The notes beneath the pieces are model-generated. The model did not search any database. It was not told where the DNA came from and saw only the letters and a program-made list of their open reading frames with translations. The position numbers were made by a program, and so were the translations under genes. A DNA stretch of 51,188 nucleotides from Pseudomonas putida. Lineage in GTDB: Bacteria > Pseudomonadota > Gammaproteobacteria > Pseudomonadales > Pseudomonadaceae. Below are positions 1 to 8,041 of the stretch, piece after piece. The first letter of the stretch is position 1; each line of letters begins with the position of its first letter. The stretch spans positions 1 through 51,188 of the forward strand of contig NZ_MKZO01000039.1 in assembly GCF_001941965.1 (NCBI RefSeq). Reading direction: 5' to 3'.

Positions 1-37
1 CCCCAGAACCCCCGCAAAACCCACCCCGCCATCCACT

Positions 38-53
38 TGGCACGCCTCTGGCA
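38..53 (+). promoter_or_regulatory. Sigma-54 (-24/-12) promoter candidate
   Basis: The sequence reads TGGCACG, four bases, TGGCA. The GG of the -24 element and the GC of the -12 element have the spacing of the RpoN consensus (TGGCACG-N4-TTGCA); only one T of the -12 box differs. The predicted transcript start is near position 64-66, which places the complete riboswitch inside the 5' leader. RpoN control fits a nitrogen-scavenging operon (NtrC-dependent), but no activator site can be judged because only 37 bases lie upstream. Confidence 0.72.
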
Positions 54-103
54 TTACTTCCCTCCGTGCGGGAGTAGCGCGAGCTAAATTGCACCACAAT
101 CTG

Positions 104-206
104 AAAATAGGTCGGCTAGGGTTCCGGTCCGCTTCTGCGGGCGTCTGGACCGAGAGCCGGCGACCTCCAGTTCGAGGTTACACGGCGGGATAAAAGCCCG
201 GGAGAC
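104..206 (+). promoter_or_regulatory. Guanidine-I riboswitch (ykkC, subtype 1)
   Basis: The leader carries the conserved blocks of the ykkC/guanidine-I aptamer in order: GGCTAGGGTTCCG at 114-126, TCTGGACCGAGAGC near 144-157, and ACACGGCGGGA then AAAAGCCCGGGAGA ending near 205. This aptamer binds free guanidinium and raises expression of guanidine export or degradation genes. Downstream, 211-229 folds as a hairpin (CACTCA/TGAGTG) and a CTCCC at about 237-241 could pair with the aptamer's terminal GGGAG. No U-run follows, so the expression platform looks translational or Rho-linked rather than an intrinsic terminator (inference). Confidence 0.93.
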
Positions 207-272
207 AGACCACTCACTGCAATGAGTGTCGTGCTGCTCCCTGGTTCGTCCACCGTCAACTGGAGTCACTTC

Positions 273-1340
273 ATGCGAAAGTCCCTGCTTTCCGCCTTCC
301 TCGCCGCCGGCCTGGCCCTGTCCGCGAGCTCCGCCTCCAACGCCGCGGCGAAGACCGATTTCGATATCTGCTGGACCATCTACGCCGGCTGGATGCCCTG
401 GGAATACGCCGCCGCCGAAGGCATCGTCGACAAGTGGGCGAGCAAGTACGGCATCCATATCAAGCTCACCCAGGTCAACGACTACGTCGAGTCGATCAAC
501 CAGTACACCGCCGGCCAGTTCGACGGCTGCTCGATGACCAACATGGACGCCCTGACCATCCCCGCCGCCGGCGGCGTCGACAGCACCGCGCTGATCGTCG
601 GTGACTTCTCCAACGGCAACGACGGCGTGGTCCTGAAAGGCACGGGCAAGACGGTGAACGACCTCAAGGGCATGGACGTCAACCTGGTCGAGCTGTCCGT
701 CTCCCACTACCTGCTGGCCCGCGCCCTGGACACCGCCGGCCTGCGCGAGAAGGACCTGAAGGTGATCAACACCTCCGACGCCGATATCGCCGCCGCCTTC
801 AATACCGCCGACGTGCAGGCGGTGACCACCTGGAATCCGATGCTCGAAGAGGTGCGTAACAAGCCTGGCGTGACCCAGGTCTTCGACTCCAGCCGCATCC
901 CCGGCGAGATCCTCGACCTGATGGTGGTCAATACCCAGACCCTCAAGGACAACCCGGCCCTGGGCAAGGCGCTGACCGGCGCCTGGTACGAGGTGATGGA
1001 CCTGATCGCCGGCGATTCGCCCGAGCGCACCAAGGCCCTGGAGCACATGGCCAAGGCCTCCGGCACCGACCTCGACGGTTTCGAGCGCCAGCTGTCCACC
1101 ACCTACCTGTTCGATACGCCCAAGGCGGCACTGACCTTCGTCAGCAGCGCCGAACTGCCGAAGACCATGGACAAGGTCGCCAGCTTCTCCTTCGACCACG
1201 GCCTGCTGGGCGAGGGCGCCAAGGACAGCAAGGCGGTGGGCATGAGCTTCGCCAACGACGTCATCCTCGGCAACCGCGACAACCTCAAGCTGCGCTTCGA
1301 CCCGACCTACGTGCGCATGGCCGTCGACGGTTCGCTGTAA
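273..1340 (+). CDS. ABC transporter substrate-binding protein, guanidine/urea-type operon
   Basis: A 355-residue periplasmic solute-binding protein of the NMT1/SsuA-TauA-like fold, of the kind usually annotated as a putative urea ABC transporter binding protein. Residues 1 to about 25 are a signal peptide: MRKS, a hydrophobic Ala/Leu core, then a SNAAA cleavage region. I start it at ATG 273 because GGAG sits 7 bases upstream and the signal peptide then begins cleanly. An in-frame ATG at 222 would add 17 residues and lies inside the riboswitch leader hairpin. It is the first gene behind a guanidine-I riboswitch, so the likely ligand is guanidine or a guanidine derivative rather than urea (inference from context). 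Confidence 0.88.
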   Translation: MRKSLLSAFLAAGLALSASSASNAAAKTDFDICWTIYAGWMPWEYAAAEGIVDKWASKYGIHIKLTQVNDYVESINQYTAGQFDGCSMTNMDALTIPAAGGVDSTALIVGDFSNGNDGVVLKGTGKTVNDLKGMDVNLVELSVSHYLLARALDTAGLREKDLKVINTSDADIAAAFNTADVQAVTTWNPMLEEVRNKPGVTQVFDSSRIPGEILDLMVVNTQTLKDNPALGKALTGAWYEVMDLIAGDSPERTKALEHMAKASGTDLDGFERQLSTTYLFDTPKAALTFVSSAELPKTMDKVASFSFDHGLLGEGAKDSKAVGMSFANDVILGNRDNLKLRFDPTYVRMAVDGSL

Positions 1341-1353
1341 GCGAGGAGTGAAC

Positions 1354-2169
1354 ATGCGCCTGATCAACCGCCATCCCGATCGCCCGTCGCGGCTGCTGCT
1401 GATGCTGCTGCCGTTCGCCCTGGTGCTCTGTGCCTATTTCCTCGGCTCGGCGCAGCGCCTGGCCGAGAACCCCAACGACAAGCTGCTGCCCAGCGCGGCC
1501 CAGATGGGCGCGGCGGTGGAGCGCATGGCGTTCGTCGAGGACAAGCGCAGCGGCAACTACCTGCTCTGGCAGGACACCGCCTCCAGCCTGCAACGCCTCG
1601 GTGTCGGCCTGGCGATCAGCGCCGTGATCGGCCTGTGCCTGGGCATCGCCTCGGGCACCTTGCCGCTGTTCGGTGCGCCGCTGTCGCCGTTGCTGGTGGT
1701 GCTGTCGATGATTCCGCCGCTGGCGATATTGCCGATCCTGTTCATCGTCTTCGGCCTGGGCGAGCTGTCCAAGGTGATGCTGATCGTGATCGGCATCACC
1801 CCGGTCCTGGCCCGTGACCTGGAGCAGCGTGCCCGGGAGATTCCCGCCGAACTGCTGATCAAGGCCCAGACCCTGGGCGCCAGTTCCTGGACCCTGATCC
1901 TGCGGGTGGTGCTGCCGCAACTGCTGCCACGCCTGCTGATTTCCCTGCGCCTGGTGCTGGGTTCGGCCTGGCTGTTCCTGATCGCGGCGGAGGCCATCGC
2001 TTCCGAGGATGGCCTGGGCTACCGGATCTTCCTGGTCCGCCGTTATCTGGCGATGGATGTGATCCTGCCTTATGTGGTGTGGATCACCTTGCTCGCCTGG
2101 TTGACCGACTGGCTGCTCAAGACCCTGACCCGCCGTGCGTTCCCCTGGTACGAGGGGGCACGGGCATGA
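1354..2169 (+). CDS. ABC transporter permease (SsuC/TauC-type)
   Basis: A 271-residue inner-membrane permease with the usual layout of the binding-protein-dependent transport family: an N-terminal membrane helix (residues 10-30) followed by about five more. The cytoplasmic coupling loop around residues 165-185 has LGASSW, matching the EAA-type loop (A-LGAs--). Start is ATG 1354, with GAGGAG five bases upstream; a GTG at 1348 overlaps the Shine-Dalgarno sequence and is less likely. It sits 13 bases after the binding protein and overlaps the ATPase start by 4 bases (ATGA), so the three are translationally coupled and form one importer. Confidence 0.9.
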   Translation: MRLINRHPDRPSRLLLMLLPFALVLCAYFLGSAQRLAENPNDKLLPSAAQMGAAVERMAFVEDKRSGNYLLWQDTASSLQRLGVGLAISAVIGLCLGIASGTLPLFGAPLSPLLVVLSMIPPLAILPILFIVFGLGELSKVMLIVIGITPVLARDLEQRAREIPAELLIKAQTLGASSWTLILRVVLPQLLPRLLISLRLVLGSAWLFLIAAEAIASEDGLGYRIFLVRRYLAMDVILPYVVWITLLAWLTDWLLKTLTRRAFPWYEGARA

Positions 2170-2945
2170 GCTTTATCCAGGTGAAGAATGTCTGGCAGGA
2201 ATACGACCAGCATGTGGTGCTCGAAGGCCTGAACCTGAACATCGCTGAAGGCGAGTTCTGCACCATGGTCGGTGCCTCGGGCTGCGGCAAGTCGACTTTC
2301 CTGCGCCTGCTGCTGGGCCAGGAGCGGCCGAGCCGCGGGCGGATCCTGCTGAATGGCGAGCCCCTGGTGGCCGAGCCCGATCCGGCCCGGGGCGTGGTGT
2401 TCCAGCGCTATTCGGTGTTCCCGCACCTGAGCGTGCTGGACAACGTCGCCCTTGGCCTGGAGCTGCCGCGGGCCAAGCTGCTGGGCCGCCTGTTCGGCAG
2501 CGCCAAGCGCGAAGCTCGCGAGCAGGCGGCGGCCTTGCTGCAGAAGGTCGGCCTCGGTCACGCCCTCGACAAGTACGCCAGCCAGCTTTCCGGCGGCATG
2601 CAGCAACGTCTGGCGATTGCCCAGGCGCTGATCATGAAACCCAAGGTGCTGCTCCTCGACGAGCCCTTCGGCGCCCTCGATCCGGGCATCCGCAAGGACA
2701 TGCATGCCTTGCTCCTCGAGCTGTGGCGCGAGACCGGGGTGACCGTGTTCATGGTCACCCACGACCTGAGCGAAGGCTTCAGCCTCGGCACCCGCCTGCT
2801 GGTCTTCGACAAGGTGCGCCACGACCCCCACGCGCCCACGGCATTTGGCTCACGGGTCACCTACGACCTGCCACTCAACGGCAAACGCCTCGCAGCCCGG
2901 GCCGATGAATTACCCGAGCTTCTTCAATCGTACGCAAGAGGTTAA
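2166..2945 (+). CDS. ABC transporter ATP-binding protein (SsuB/TauB-type)
   Basis: A 259-residue cytoplasmic ATPase that powers the upstream permease. Walker A is GASGCGKST near residues 36-44, the signature is LSGGMQQR near residue 140, and Walker B with D-loop is LLLDEPFGALD near residues 160-170, followed by the switch His in MVTHD. ATG 2166 overlaps the permease stop, which fixes the start. A two-base gap separates it from the first DUF1989 gene, so translation is probably continuous through the operon. The family is the nitrate/sulfonate/taurine importer group; substrate assignment rests on the riboswitch and enzyme neighbours. Confidence 0.92.
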   Translation: MSFIQVKNVWQEYDQHVVLEGLNLNIAEGEFCTMVGASGCGKSTFLRLLLGQERPSRGRILLNGEPLVAEPDPARGVVFQRYSVFPHLSVLDNVALGLELPRAKLLGRLFGSAKREAREQAAALLQKVGLGHALDKYASQLSGGMQQRLAIAQALIMKPKVLLLDEPFGALDPGIRKDMHALLLELWRETGVTVFMVTHDLSEGFSLGTRLLVFDKVRHDPHAPTAFGSRVTYDLPLNGKRLAARADELPELLQSYARG

Positions 2946-2947
2946 CC

Positions 2948-3661
2948 ATGACCGACACCAACGTTTTTGCAGAGGAATTCCTGCCCGGAGGCGGCCATCT
3001 GTCCTTCGTCCTCAAGCGCGGCCAGCAGGTGCGTTTCACCGACCTGGAAGGCGGCGCCAACGTCAGCCTGATGCTGTTCAACGCCCATGAAAAAAGCGAG
3101 CGCCTGAACCTGCCGGACAGCCTCAAGTGCCAGCACACCGCCAAGCTCAGCAGTGGCCACTGCCTGTACTCGGACATGGGCCGGGTGCTGGCGGCGATCA
3201 CCCGTGACACCTGCGGCTGGAGCGACAGCATCGGCGGCGTGCTCAACGCCGAGGAAGTCCAGGAGAAATACGGCACCGGCCGCTACCAGGAACTGCGCAA
3301 CCGCTTCCACCGCAACGGCACCGACAACCTGCTGGTGGAAATGGGCAAGTGGGGCCTGGAGCTGTCCGACCTGACCATGCCCCTCAACCTGTTCAGCCGC
3401 GTGGACGTGGGCGCCGATGGCAGCCTGCATTTCGTCGAGGGCAATTCGCAGCCGGGCGATGCCATCGAGCTGTATGCGCCGATGGACACCCTGTTCATCG
3501 TCACCGCCTTGCAGCACCCGATGGACCCGTCCGCGCAGTACACGCCCAAGCCGGTGCGACTGACCTTCGCCCGCGCCGATGAAAGCGTTGCCGAACACTG
3601 CCGCACCTCGCGCCCGGAGAACGAGCGCGGCTTCCTCAACACCCAACGCCTGTTCGCCTGA
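2948..3661 (+). CDS. DUF1989 protein UAAP1, probable carboxyguanidine deiminase subunit
   Basis: A 237-residue protein of the urea-carboxylase-associated family (DUF1989). In characterised guanidine pathways, two DUF1989 proteins (CgdA and CgdB) act together to deiminate carboxyguanidine to allophanate plus ammonia; which partner this is I cannot say. Visible conserved features are the RFTDLEGGANVSL N-terminal strand, a Cys in DTCGWSD near residue 89, and GHCLYSDMG upstream of it, typical of the metal/thiol site region of the fold. No signal peptide, so cytosolic. It begins two bases after the ATPase and is followed after 9 bases by its paralogue. Confidence 0.85.
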   Translation: MTDTNVFAEEFLPGGGHLSFVLKRGQQVRFTDLEGGANVSLMLFNAHEKSERLNLPDSLKCQHTAKLSSGHCLYSDMGRVLAAITRDTCGWSDSIGGVLNAEEVQEKYGTGRYQELRNRFHRNGTDNLLVEMGKWGLELSDLTMPLNLFSRVDVGADGSLHFVEGNSQPGDAIELYAPMDTLFIVTALQHPMDPSAQYTPKPVRLTFARADESVAEHCRTSRPENERGFLNTQRLFA

Positions 3662-3670
3662 GGACCCGTC

Positions 3671-4297
3671 ATGACGTCATCCCTGCAAGCCGACACCGCG
3701 ATCTACCGCGCCACCATCCCCGCCGGCGAGCCGTGGCTCACCGAGGTCAAGGCCGGCCAGACCCTGCGGATCCTCGACCTCGAAGGCAACCAGGCCATCG
3801 ACACCCTGTTCTACAGCGTCGCCAACCCCCGCGAACGCTATGACGTGCAGCGCACCCTGCGGCGCCAGGGCAACGTCTACCTGGGCGTCGGCAGCGTGCT
3901 GTATTCCAACCTCGGCCGGCCGATGCTGACCATCGTCGAAGACAACTGCGGCCGCCACGACACCCTCGGTGGCGCCTGCGCCCAGGAGAGCAACACCGTG
4001 CGCTACGCCCTCGACAAGCGCCATATGCACAGTTGCCGCGACAACTACCTGCGCGCCTGCTGCCACGACGGCCGTCTGGGCAAGCGCGATATCAGCCCGA
4101 ACATCAACTTCTTCATGAACGTCCCGGTCACCCCCGAGGGCGGCCTGACCTTCGAGGACGGCATCTCCGCCGCCGGCAAGTACGTGCAGCTCAAGGCCGA
4201 GATGGACGTGATGGTGCTGATCTCCAACTGCCCGCAACTGAACAACCCGTGCAACGGCTACAACCCGACCCCGGCGGAGCTGCTGATATGGAACTGA
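3671..4297 (+). CDS. DUF1989 protein UAAP2, probable carboxyguanidine deiminase subunit
   Basis: A 208-residue paralogue of the preceding protein and the expected second subunit of carboxyguanidine deiminase. Shared pattern: LRILDLEGNQAIDTLFY at the N-terminus, LYSNLGRPMLTI, then EDNCGRHDTLGGAC with Cys near residue 93, and a His/Cys-rich stretch (HMHSCRDNYLRACC) near residues 118-131 that could ligate metal. Known role in the family: conversion of N-carboxyguanidine made by the biotin carboxylase into allophanate. The gene ends in ATATGGAACTGA, and an ATG inside this end opens a 31-codon ORF that overlaps its stop. Confidence 0.85.
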   Translation: MTSSLQADTAIYRATIPAGEPWLTEVKAGQTLRILDLEGNQAIDTLFYSVANPRERYDVQRTLRRQGNVYLGVGSVLYSNLGRPMLTIVEDNCGRHDTLGGACAQESNTVRYALDKRHMHSCRDNYLRACCHDGRLGKRDISPNINFFMNVPVTPEGGLTFEDGISAAGKYVQLKAEMDVMVLISNCPQLNNPCNGYNPTPAELLIWN

Positions 4298-4383
4298 AAG
4301 CCCTGCTGCGCCAGGTCCGCCTGTGCTTCTTCAGCGCCTGCCAGGCCCGTTTCGGCCAGCTGAAAACCGACAAGCGCGTCTGA
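4288..4383 (+). CDS. Possible 31-aa small protein overlapping the UAAP2 stop
   Basis: An ORF of 31 codons (MELKALLRQVRLCFF... ending TDKRV) starts 10 bases before the end of the UAAP2 gene in another frame, so it could be translated by reinitiation. The product would be strongly basic, with two Cys (13 and 18) and a predicted amphipathic N-terminal helix. It occupies most of an otherwise unusual 159-base gap between genes that are elsewhere packed within 0-13 bases. No Shine-Dalgarno of its own is obvious and I do not recognise a family. It may be chance. Confidence 0.35.
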   Translation: MELKALLRQVRLCFFSACQARFGQLKTDKRV

Positions 4384-4386
4384 TCT

Positions 4387-4432
4387 GCCGTCCGGGGACG
4401 ACCCCGAGACCTCCAAACAACTGCGGGACGGC
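4387..4432 (+). repeat. Inverted repeat in the gap before the carboxylase
   Basis: GCCGTCC at 4387-4393 and GGACGGC at 4426-4432 are perfect inverted arms 32 bases apart. The gap also has a direct repeat of CCGGGGACG (about 4392-4400 and 4443-4451); the second copy leads directly to the carboxylase ATG. It could form a processing or translation-modulating hairpin between the deiminase and carboxylase cistrons. There is no U-run, so it is not an intrinsic terminator. Confidence 0.4.
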
Positions 4433-4456
4433 CCGCACCCCTCCGGGGACGTTGTC

Positions 4457-7400
4457 ATGTTCGAAAAACTGCTGATCGCCAACCGTGGCGCCATTGCCTG
4501 CCGCGTCCTGCGCACCTTGCGCGAGCTGAAGGTGCAGGGCGTCGCGGTCTACTCCGAAGCCGATCTCGCCAGCCGTCATATCCTCGAGGCCGACCAGGCC
4601 ATCAGCCTGGGGCAGGGCGCTGCGGCGGGTACTTATCTTGCCGTGGACAAGATCCTCGCTGCCGCCAGAGAGAGCGGGGCGCAGGCCATCCATCCCGGCT
4701 ACGGTTTCCTTTCCGAAAATGCTGCCTTTGCCGAAGCCTGCGAGGCGGCCGGGCTGGTCTTCGTCGGCCCGACGCCGGAGCAGTTGCGCCTGTTCGGCCT
4801 CAAGCACACCGCCCGTGATCTGGCGCGCCAGCAAGGCTTGCCGCTGCTGGAAGGCACCGATCTGCTCGACAGCCTCGGCGATGCCTTGCAGGCCGCCGAC
4901 TCGGTTGGCTACCCGGTGATGCTGAAAAGCACGGCGGGCGGTGGCGGCATCGGTATGCGCGTGTGCCGCTCGGCGGCGGAGCTGGAAGACGCCTTCGAGG
5001 CGGTCAAGCGCCTGGGCCAGAACAACTTCAGCGATGCCGGCGTGTTTATCGAGAAGTACATCGAACGCGCTCGCCATCTGGAAGTGCAGGTGTTCGGCGA
5101 TGGTGCCGGCGAGGTGCTCGCCCTGGGCGTGCGCGACTGCTCGGTGCAGCGCCGCAACCAGAAAGTGCTGGAGGAAACCCCGGCGCCGAACCTGCCCGAA
5201 GGCATGGCCGAGGCCCTGTGCGACGCCGCGATCCGCCTGGCCCGCGCGGTGAAGTACCGCAGTGCCGGCACCGTCGAGTTCGTCTTCGACAGCGATGCGC
5301 AGCGTTTCTATTTCCTCGAAGTGAACACCCGGCTCCAGGTCGAGCACGGTGTTACCGAGCAGGTCTGGGGCGTGGACCTGGTGCGCTGGATGATCGAGCT
5401 GGCAGCCGGCGATCTGCCGCCGCTCCATCGACTGGCTGCCGGGCTGAAGCCCGAGGGCCATGCCGTGCAGGCGCGGCTCTATGCCGAGGATCCGGGCAAG
5501 GACTTCCAGCCCAGCCCCGGCCTGCTCACCGCCGTCAGCTTCCCCGAGGCGGACGGCAAGGCGCTGCGGATCGACACCTGGGTCAGCGCCGGTTGCGAAA
5601 TCCCGCCGTACTTCGACCCGATGATCGCCAAGGTGATCGTCTGGGCTGCAGACCGCGAGCAGGCGCGGGAGCAACTGCATCGCGCCCTCGGCGACAGCCA
5701 GGTCTACGGCGTCGAAACCAACCGCGACTACCTGCGCCAGATTCTCCAGGACACGCCCTTCGTCAGCGGTCAGCCCTGGACCCGTTGCCTCGAAGGCCTG
5801 ACCTACCGCGCCAGCACCTGCGAAGTGCTCAGCGGCGGCACCCAGACCAGCGTGCAGGATTACCCGGGGCGCCTGGGCTATTGGGCCGTCGGTGTACCGC
5901 CCTCCGGCCCGATGGACAGCCGCGCCCTGCGCCTGGGCAACCAGTTGCTCGGCAATCCGGAAGGTGCCGCAGGCCTGGAAGTGACCATGAGCGGTCCGAC
6001 CTTGCGCTTCAACACCGATGCGGTGATCGCCGTGACCGGCGCCGTGATCCCGGCGACACTGGACGGCCAGGCCATCGCCATGAACACCAGCGTGCTGGTC
6101 AAGGCCGGCAGCCTGCTGGCCCTGGGCACCATCGCCGGTGCCGGCGCCCGGGCTTACCTCTGTGTGCGCGGCGGCCTCCAGGTGCCGGCGTACCTGGGCA
6201 GCCAGAGCACCTTCATGCTCGGCCAGTTCGGCGGCCATGGCGGCCGTGCACTGCGTGCCGGGGATGTGCTGCACCTGGCGCCGCTGGAGGATGCGTCGGC
6301 AGGCGCCACGCTGCCCGCGCAACCAGCGCTGGCCGCTACCCGGCAGATCCGGGTGATCTACGGTCCCCACGGCGCTCCGGAGTACTTCACCGAAAGCTAC
6401 ATCCGCACCTTCTTCGCCACCGACTGGGAGGTGCACTTCAACTCCAGCCGTACCGGCGTGCGCCTGATCGGCCCGAAACCGGAATGGGTCCGTGCCGATG
6501 GCGGCGAGGCCGGGTTACATCCGTCGAATATCCACGACAATCCCTACGCCATCGGCGCGGTGGACTTCACCGGTGACATGCCGGTGATCCTCGGCCCGGA
6601 TGGCCCGAGCCTGGGCGGTTTCGTCTGCCCGGTGACGGTGATCGAGGCCGATCTCTGGCAGCTCGGCCAGCTCAAGGCGGGGGACAAGGTGCGCTTCGTG
6701 CCGACGTCGCTGGCGCAGGCCCGCAAGCTGGCCTGCGCCGCGCTGCTGGACGAGCCGGAGGAGGCGGTATCCGAACAGGACCTGCTGTCTCCCATCGTCC
6801 TCGATATCGGCGCGGACGATACCCGTCTGGTCGCCCGTCTGGCGGGTGATACCCACTTGCTGCTGGAAATCGGCGCCGCCGAACTGGACCTGGTCCTGCG
6901 TTTCCGTGGCCATGCGCTGATGCAGGCGCTGGAGGCCAAGGCCCTGGCCGGCGTGATCGACCTGACCCCGGGCATTCGCTCGCTGCAGGTCCATTACCAG
7001 CCGGAGCGTCTGCCGCTTGGTCATCTGCTGGAAGTCGTGGCCGGTGAATGGCAGATGGTATGTGCTGCCAAGGACCTGCAAGTGCCGTCGCGCATCGTCC
7101 ACCTGCCGCTGTCCTGGGACGACCCGGCCTGCCAGCTGGCCATCGAGAAATACATGACCACGGTGCGCAAGGACGCCCCTTGGTGCCCGAGCAACCTGGA
7201 GTTCATCCGCCGCATCAACGACCTGCCGAACCTCGACGAGGTGCAGCGCACGGTGTTCGACGCCAGCTACCTGGTCATGGGCCTGGGCGACGTCTACCTC
7301 GGCGCACCGGTGGCTACGCCGCTGGACCCGCGGCATCGCCTGGTCACCACCAAGTACAACCCGGCGCGCACCTGGACCGCGGAAAACTCCGTGGGTATCG

Positions 7401-8041
7401 GCGGTGCCTACATGTGCGTGTACGGCATGGAAGGGCCGGGGGGCTACCAGTTCGTCGGTCGCACCCTGCAGATGTGGAACCGCTATCGCGAGGTCGAGGC
7501 GTTCGACGGCAAGCCGTGGTTGCTGCGCTTCTTCGACCAGATCCGCTTCTACCCGGTCAGCGCCGGGGAACTGGAGCAGATTCGCCGTGATTTCCCGCTG
7601 GGTCGTTTCGACCTGGCGATCGAGCCGAGCCAGTTGCGCCTGGCCGACTACCAGCAGTTCCTGGCCGAGGAGGCGCCGAGCATCCAGGCCTTCCGCGACC
7701 AGCAGCAGGCGGCGTTCGCGGCCGAGCGCCAGCGTTGGATCGACAGCGGGCAGGCGCATTTCGAATCCACCGAGGCGGTGGCCGAGGTCGGTGAAGAGGC
7801 GCCACTGCCGGCCGGGCAGACCGGTGTGGAAAGCGCCATCGCCGGCAATCTCTGGCAGGTCCAGGTCGCTGTCGGCCAGCGCGTCGCGGCCGGGGAGGCG
7901 CTGGTGGTGCTGGAGTCGATGAAGATGGAGATACCGGTGCTGGCGCCGTGCGCCGGGGTCGTGCGGGAAGTACGGGTCGAGCCGGGCTCGGCGGTGCGTG
8001 CGGGGCAACGGGTGGTGGTACTGGAAGGAGGTGAGGCATGA
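4457..8041 (+). CDS. Biotin-dependent guanidine/urea carboxylase
   Basis: A 1194-residue cytosolic multidomain enzyme that carboxylates its amide or amidine substrate using ATP and bicarbonate. Domains: biotin carboxylase with ATP-grasp (residues 1-445; LLIANRGAIACRV at the start, glycine loop GGGGIGM near 160), carboxyltransferase halves related to KipA/AHS2 (about 454-770) and KipI/AHS1 (about 870-1090), and a C-terminal biotinyl domain with SMKM, biotinyl Lys at 1156. It is usually annotated urea carboxylase. The riboswitch and the DUF1989 pair argue that guanidine is the physiological substrate (inference). It overlaps the allophanate hydrolase by 4 bases. Unlike yeast urea amidolyase, the hydrolase is not fused. 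Confidence 0.93.
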   Translation: MFEKLLIANRGAIACRVLRTLRELKVQGVAVYSEADLASRHILEADQAISLGQGAAAGTYLAVDKILAAARESGAQAIHPGYGFLSENAAFAEACEAAGLVFVGPTPEQLRLFGLKHTARDLARQQGLPLLEGTDLLDSLGDALQAADSVGYPVMLKSTAGGGGIGMRVCRSAAELEDAFEAVKRLGQNNFSDAGVFIEKYIERARHLEVQVFGDGAGEVLALGVRDCSVQRRNQKVLEETPAPNLPEGMAEALCDAAIRLARAVKYRSAGTVEFVFDSDAQRFYFLEVNTRLQVEHGVTEQVWGVDLVRWMIELAAGDLPPLHRLAAGLKPEGHAVQARLYAEDPGKDFQPSPGLLTAVSFPEADGKALRIDTWVSAGCEIPPYFDPMIAKVIVWAADREQAREQLHRALGDSQVYGVETNRDYLRQILQDTPFVSGQPWTRCLEGLTYRASTCEVLSGGTQTSVQDYPGRLGYWAVGVPPSGPMDSRALRLGNQLLGNPEGAAGLEVTMSGPTLRFNTDAVIAVTGAVIPATLDGQAIAMNTSVLVKAGSLLALGTIAGAGARAYLCVRGGLQVPAYLGSQSTFMLGQFGGHGGRALRAGDVLHLAPLEDASAGATLPAQPALAATRQIRVIYGPHGAPEYFTESYIRTFFATDWEVHFNSSRTGVRLIGPKPEWVRADGGEAGLHPSNIHDNPYAIGAVDFTGDMPVILGPDGPSLGGFVCPVTVIEADLWQLGQLKAGDKVRFVPTSLAQARKLACAALLDEPEEAVSEQDLLSPIVLDIGADDTRLVARLAGDTHLLLEIGAAELDLVLRFRGHALMQALEAKALAGVIDLTPGIRSLQVHYQPERLPLGHLLEVVAGEWQMVCAAKDLQVPSRIVHLPLSWDDPACQLAIEKYMTTVRKDAPWCPSNLEFIRRINDLPNLDEVQRTVFDASYLVMGLGDVYLGAPVATPLDPRHRLVTTKYNPARTWTAENSVGIGGAYMCVYGMEGPGGYQFVGRTLQMWNRYREVEAFDGKPWLLRFFDQIRFYPVSAGELEQIRRDFPLGRFDLAIEPSQLRLADYQQFLAEEAPSIQAFRDQQQAAFAAERQRWIDSGQAHFESTEAVAEVGEEAPLPAGQTGVESAIAGNLWQVQVAVGQRVAAGEALVVLESMKMEIPVLAPCAGVVREVRVEPGSAVRAGQRVVVLEGGEA

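Noticed and set aside
84..1367. Minus-strand frame of 427 codons covering the riboswitch and binding-protein gene
   Set aside because: It crosses a structured leader and mirrors a secreted protein gene; the composition is that of a complement frame.
4331..8008. Long minus-strand frames opposite the carboxylase
   Set aside because: Shadow frames of a high-GC gene with skewed third positions; no ribosome site and His/Gln/Gly-rich low-complexity products.
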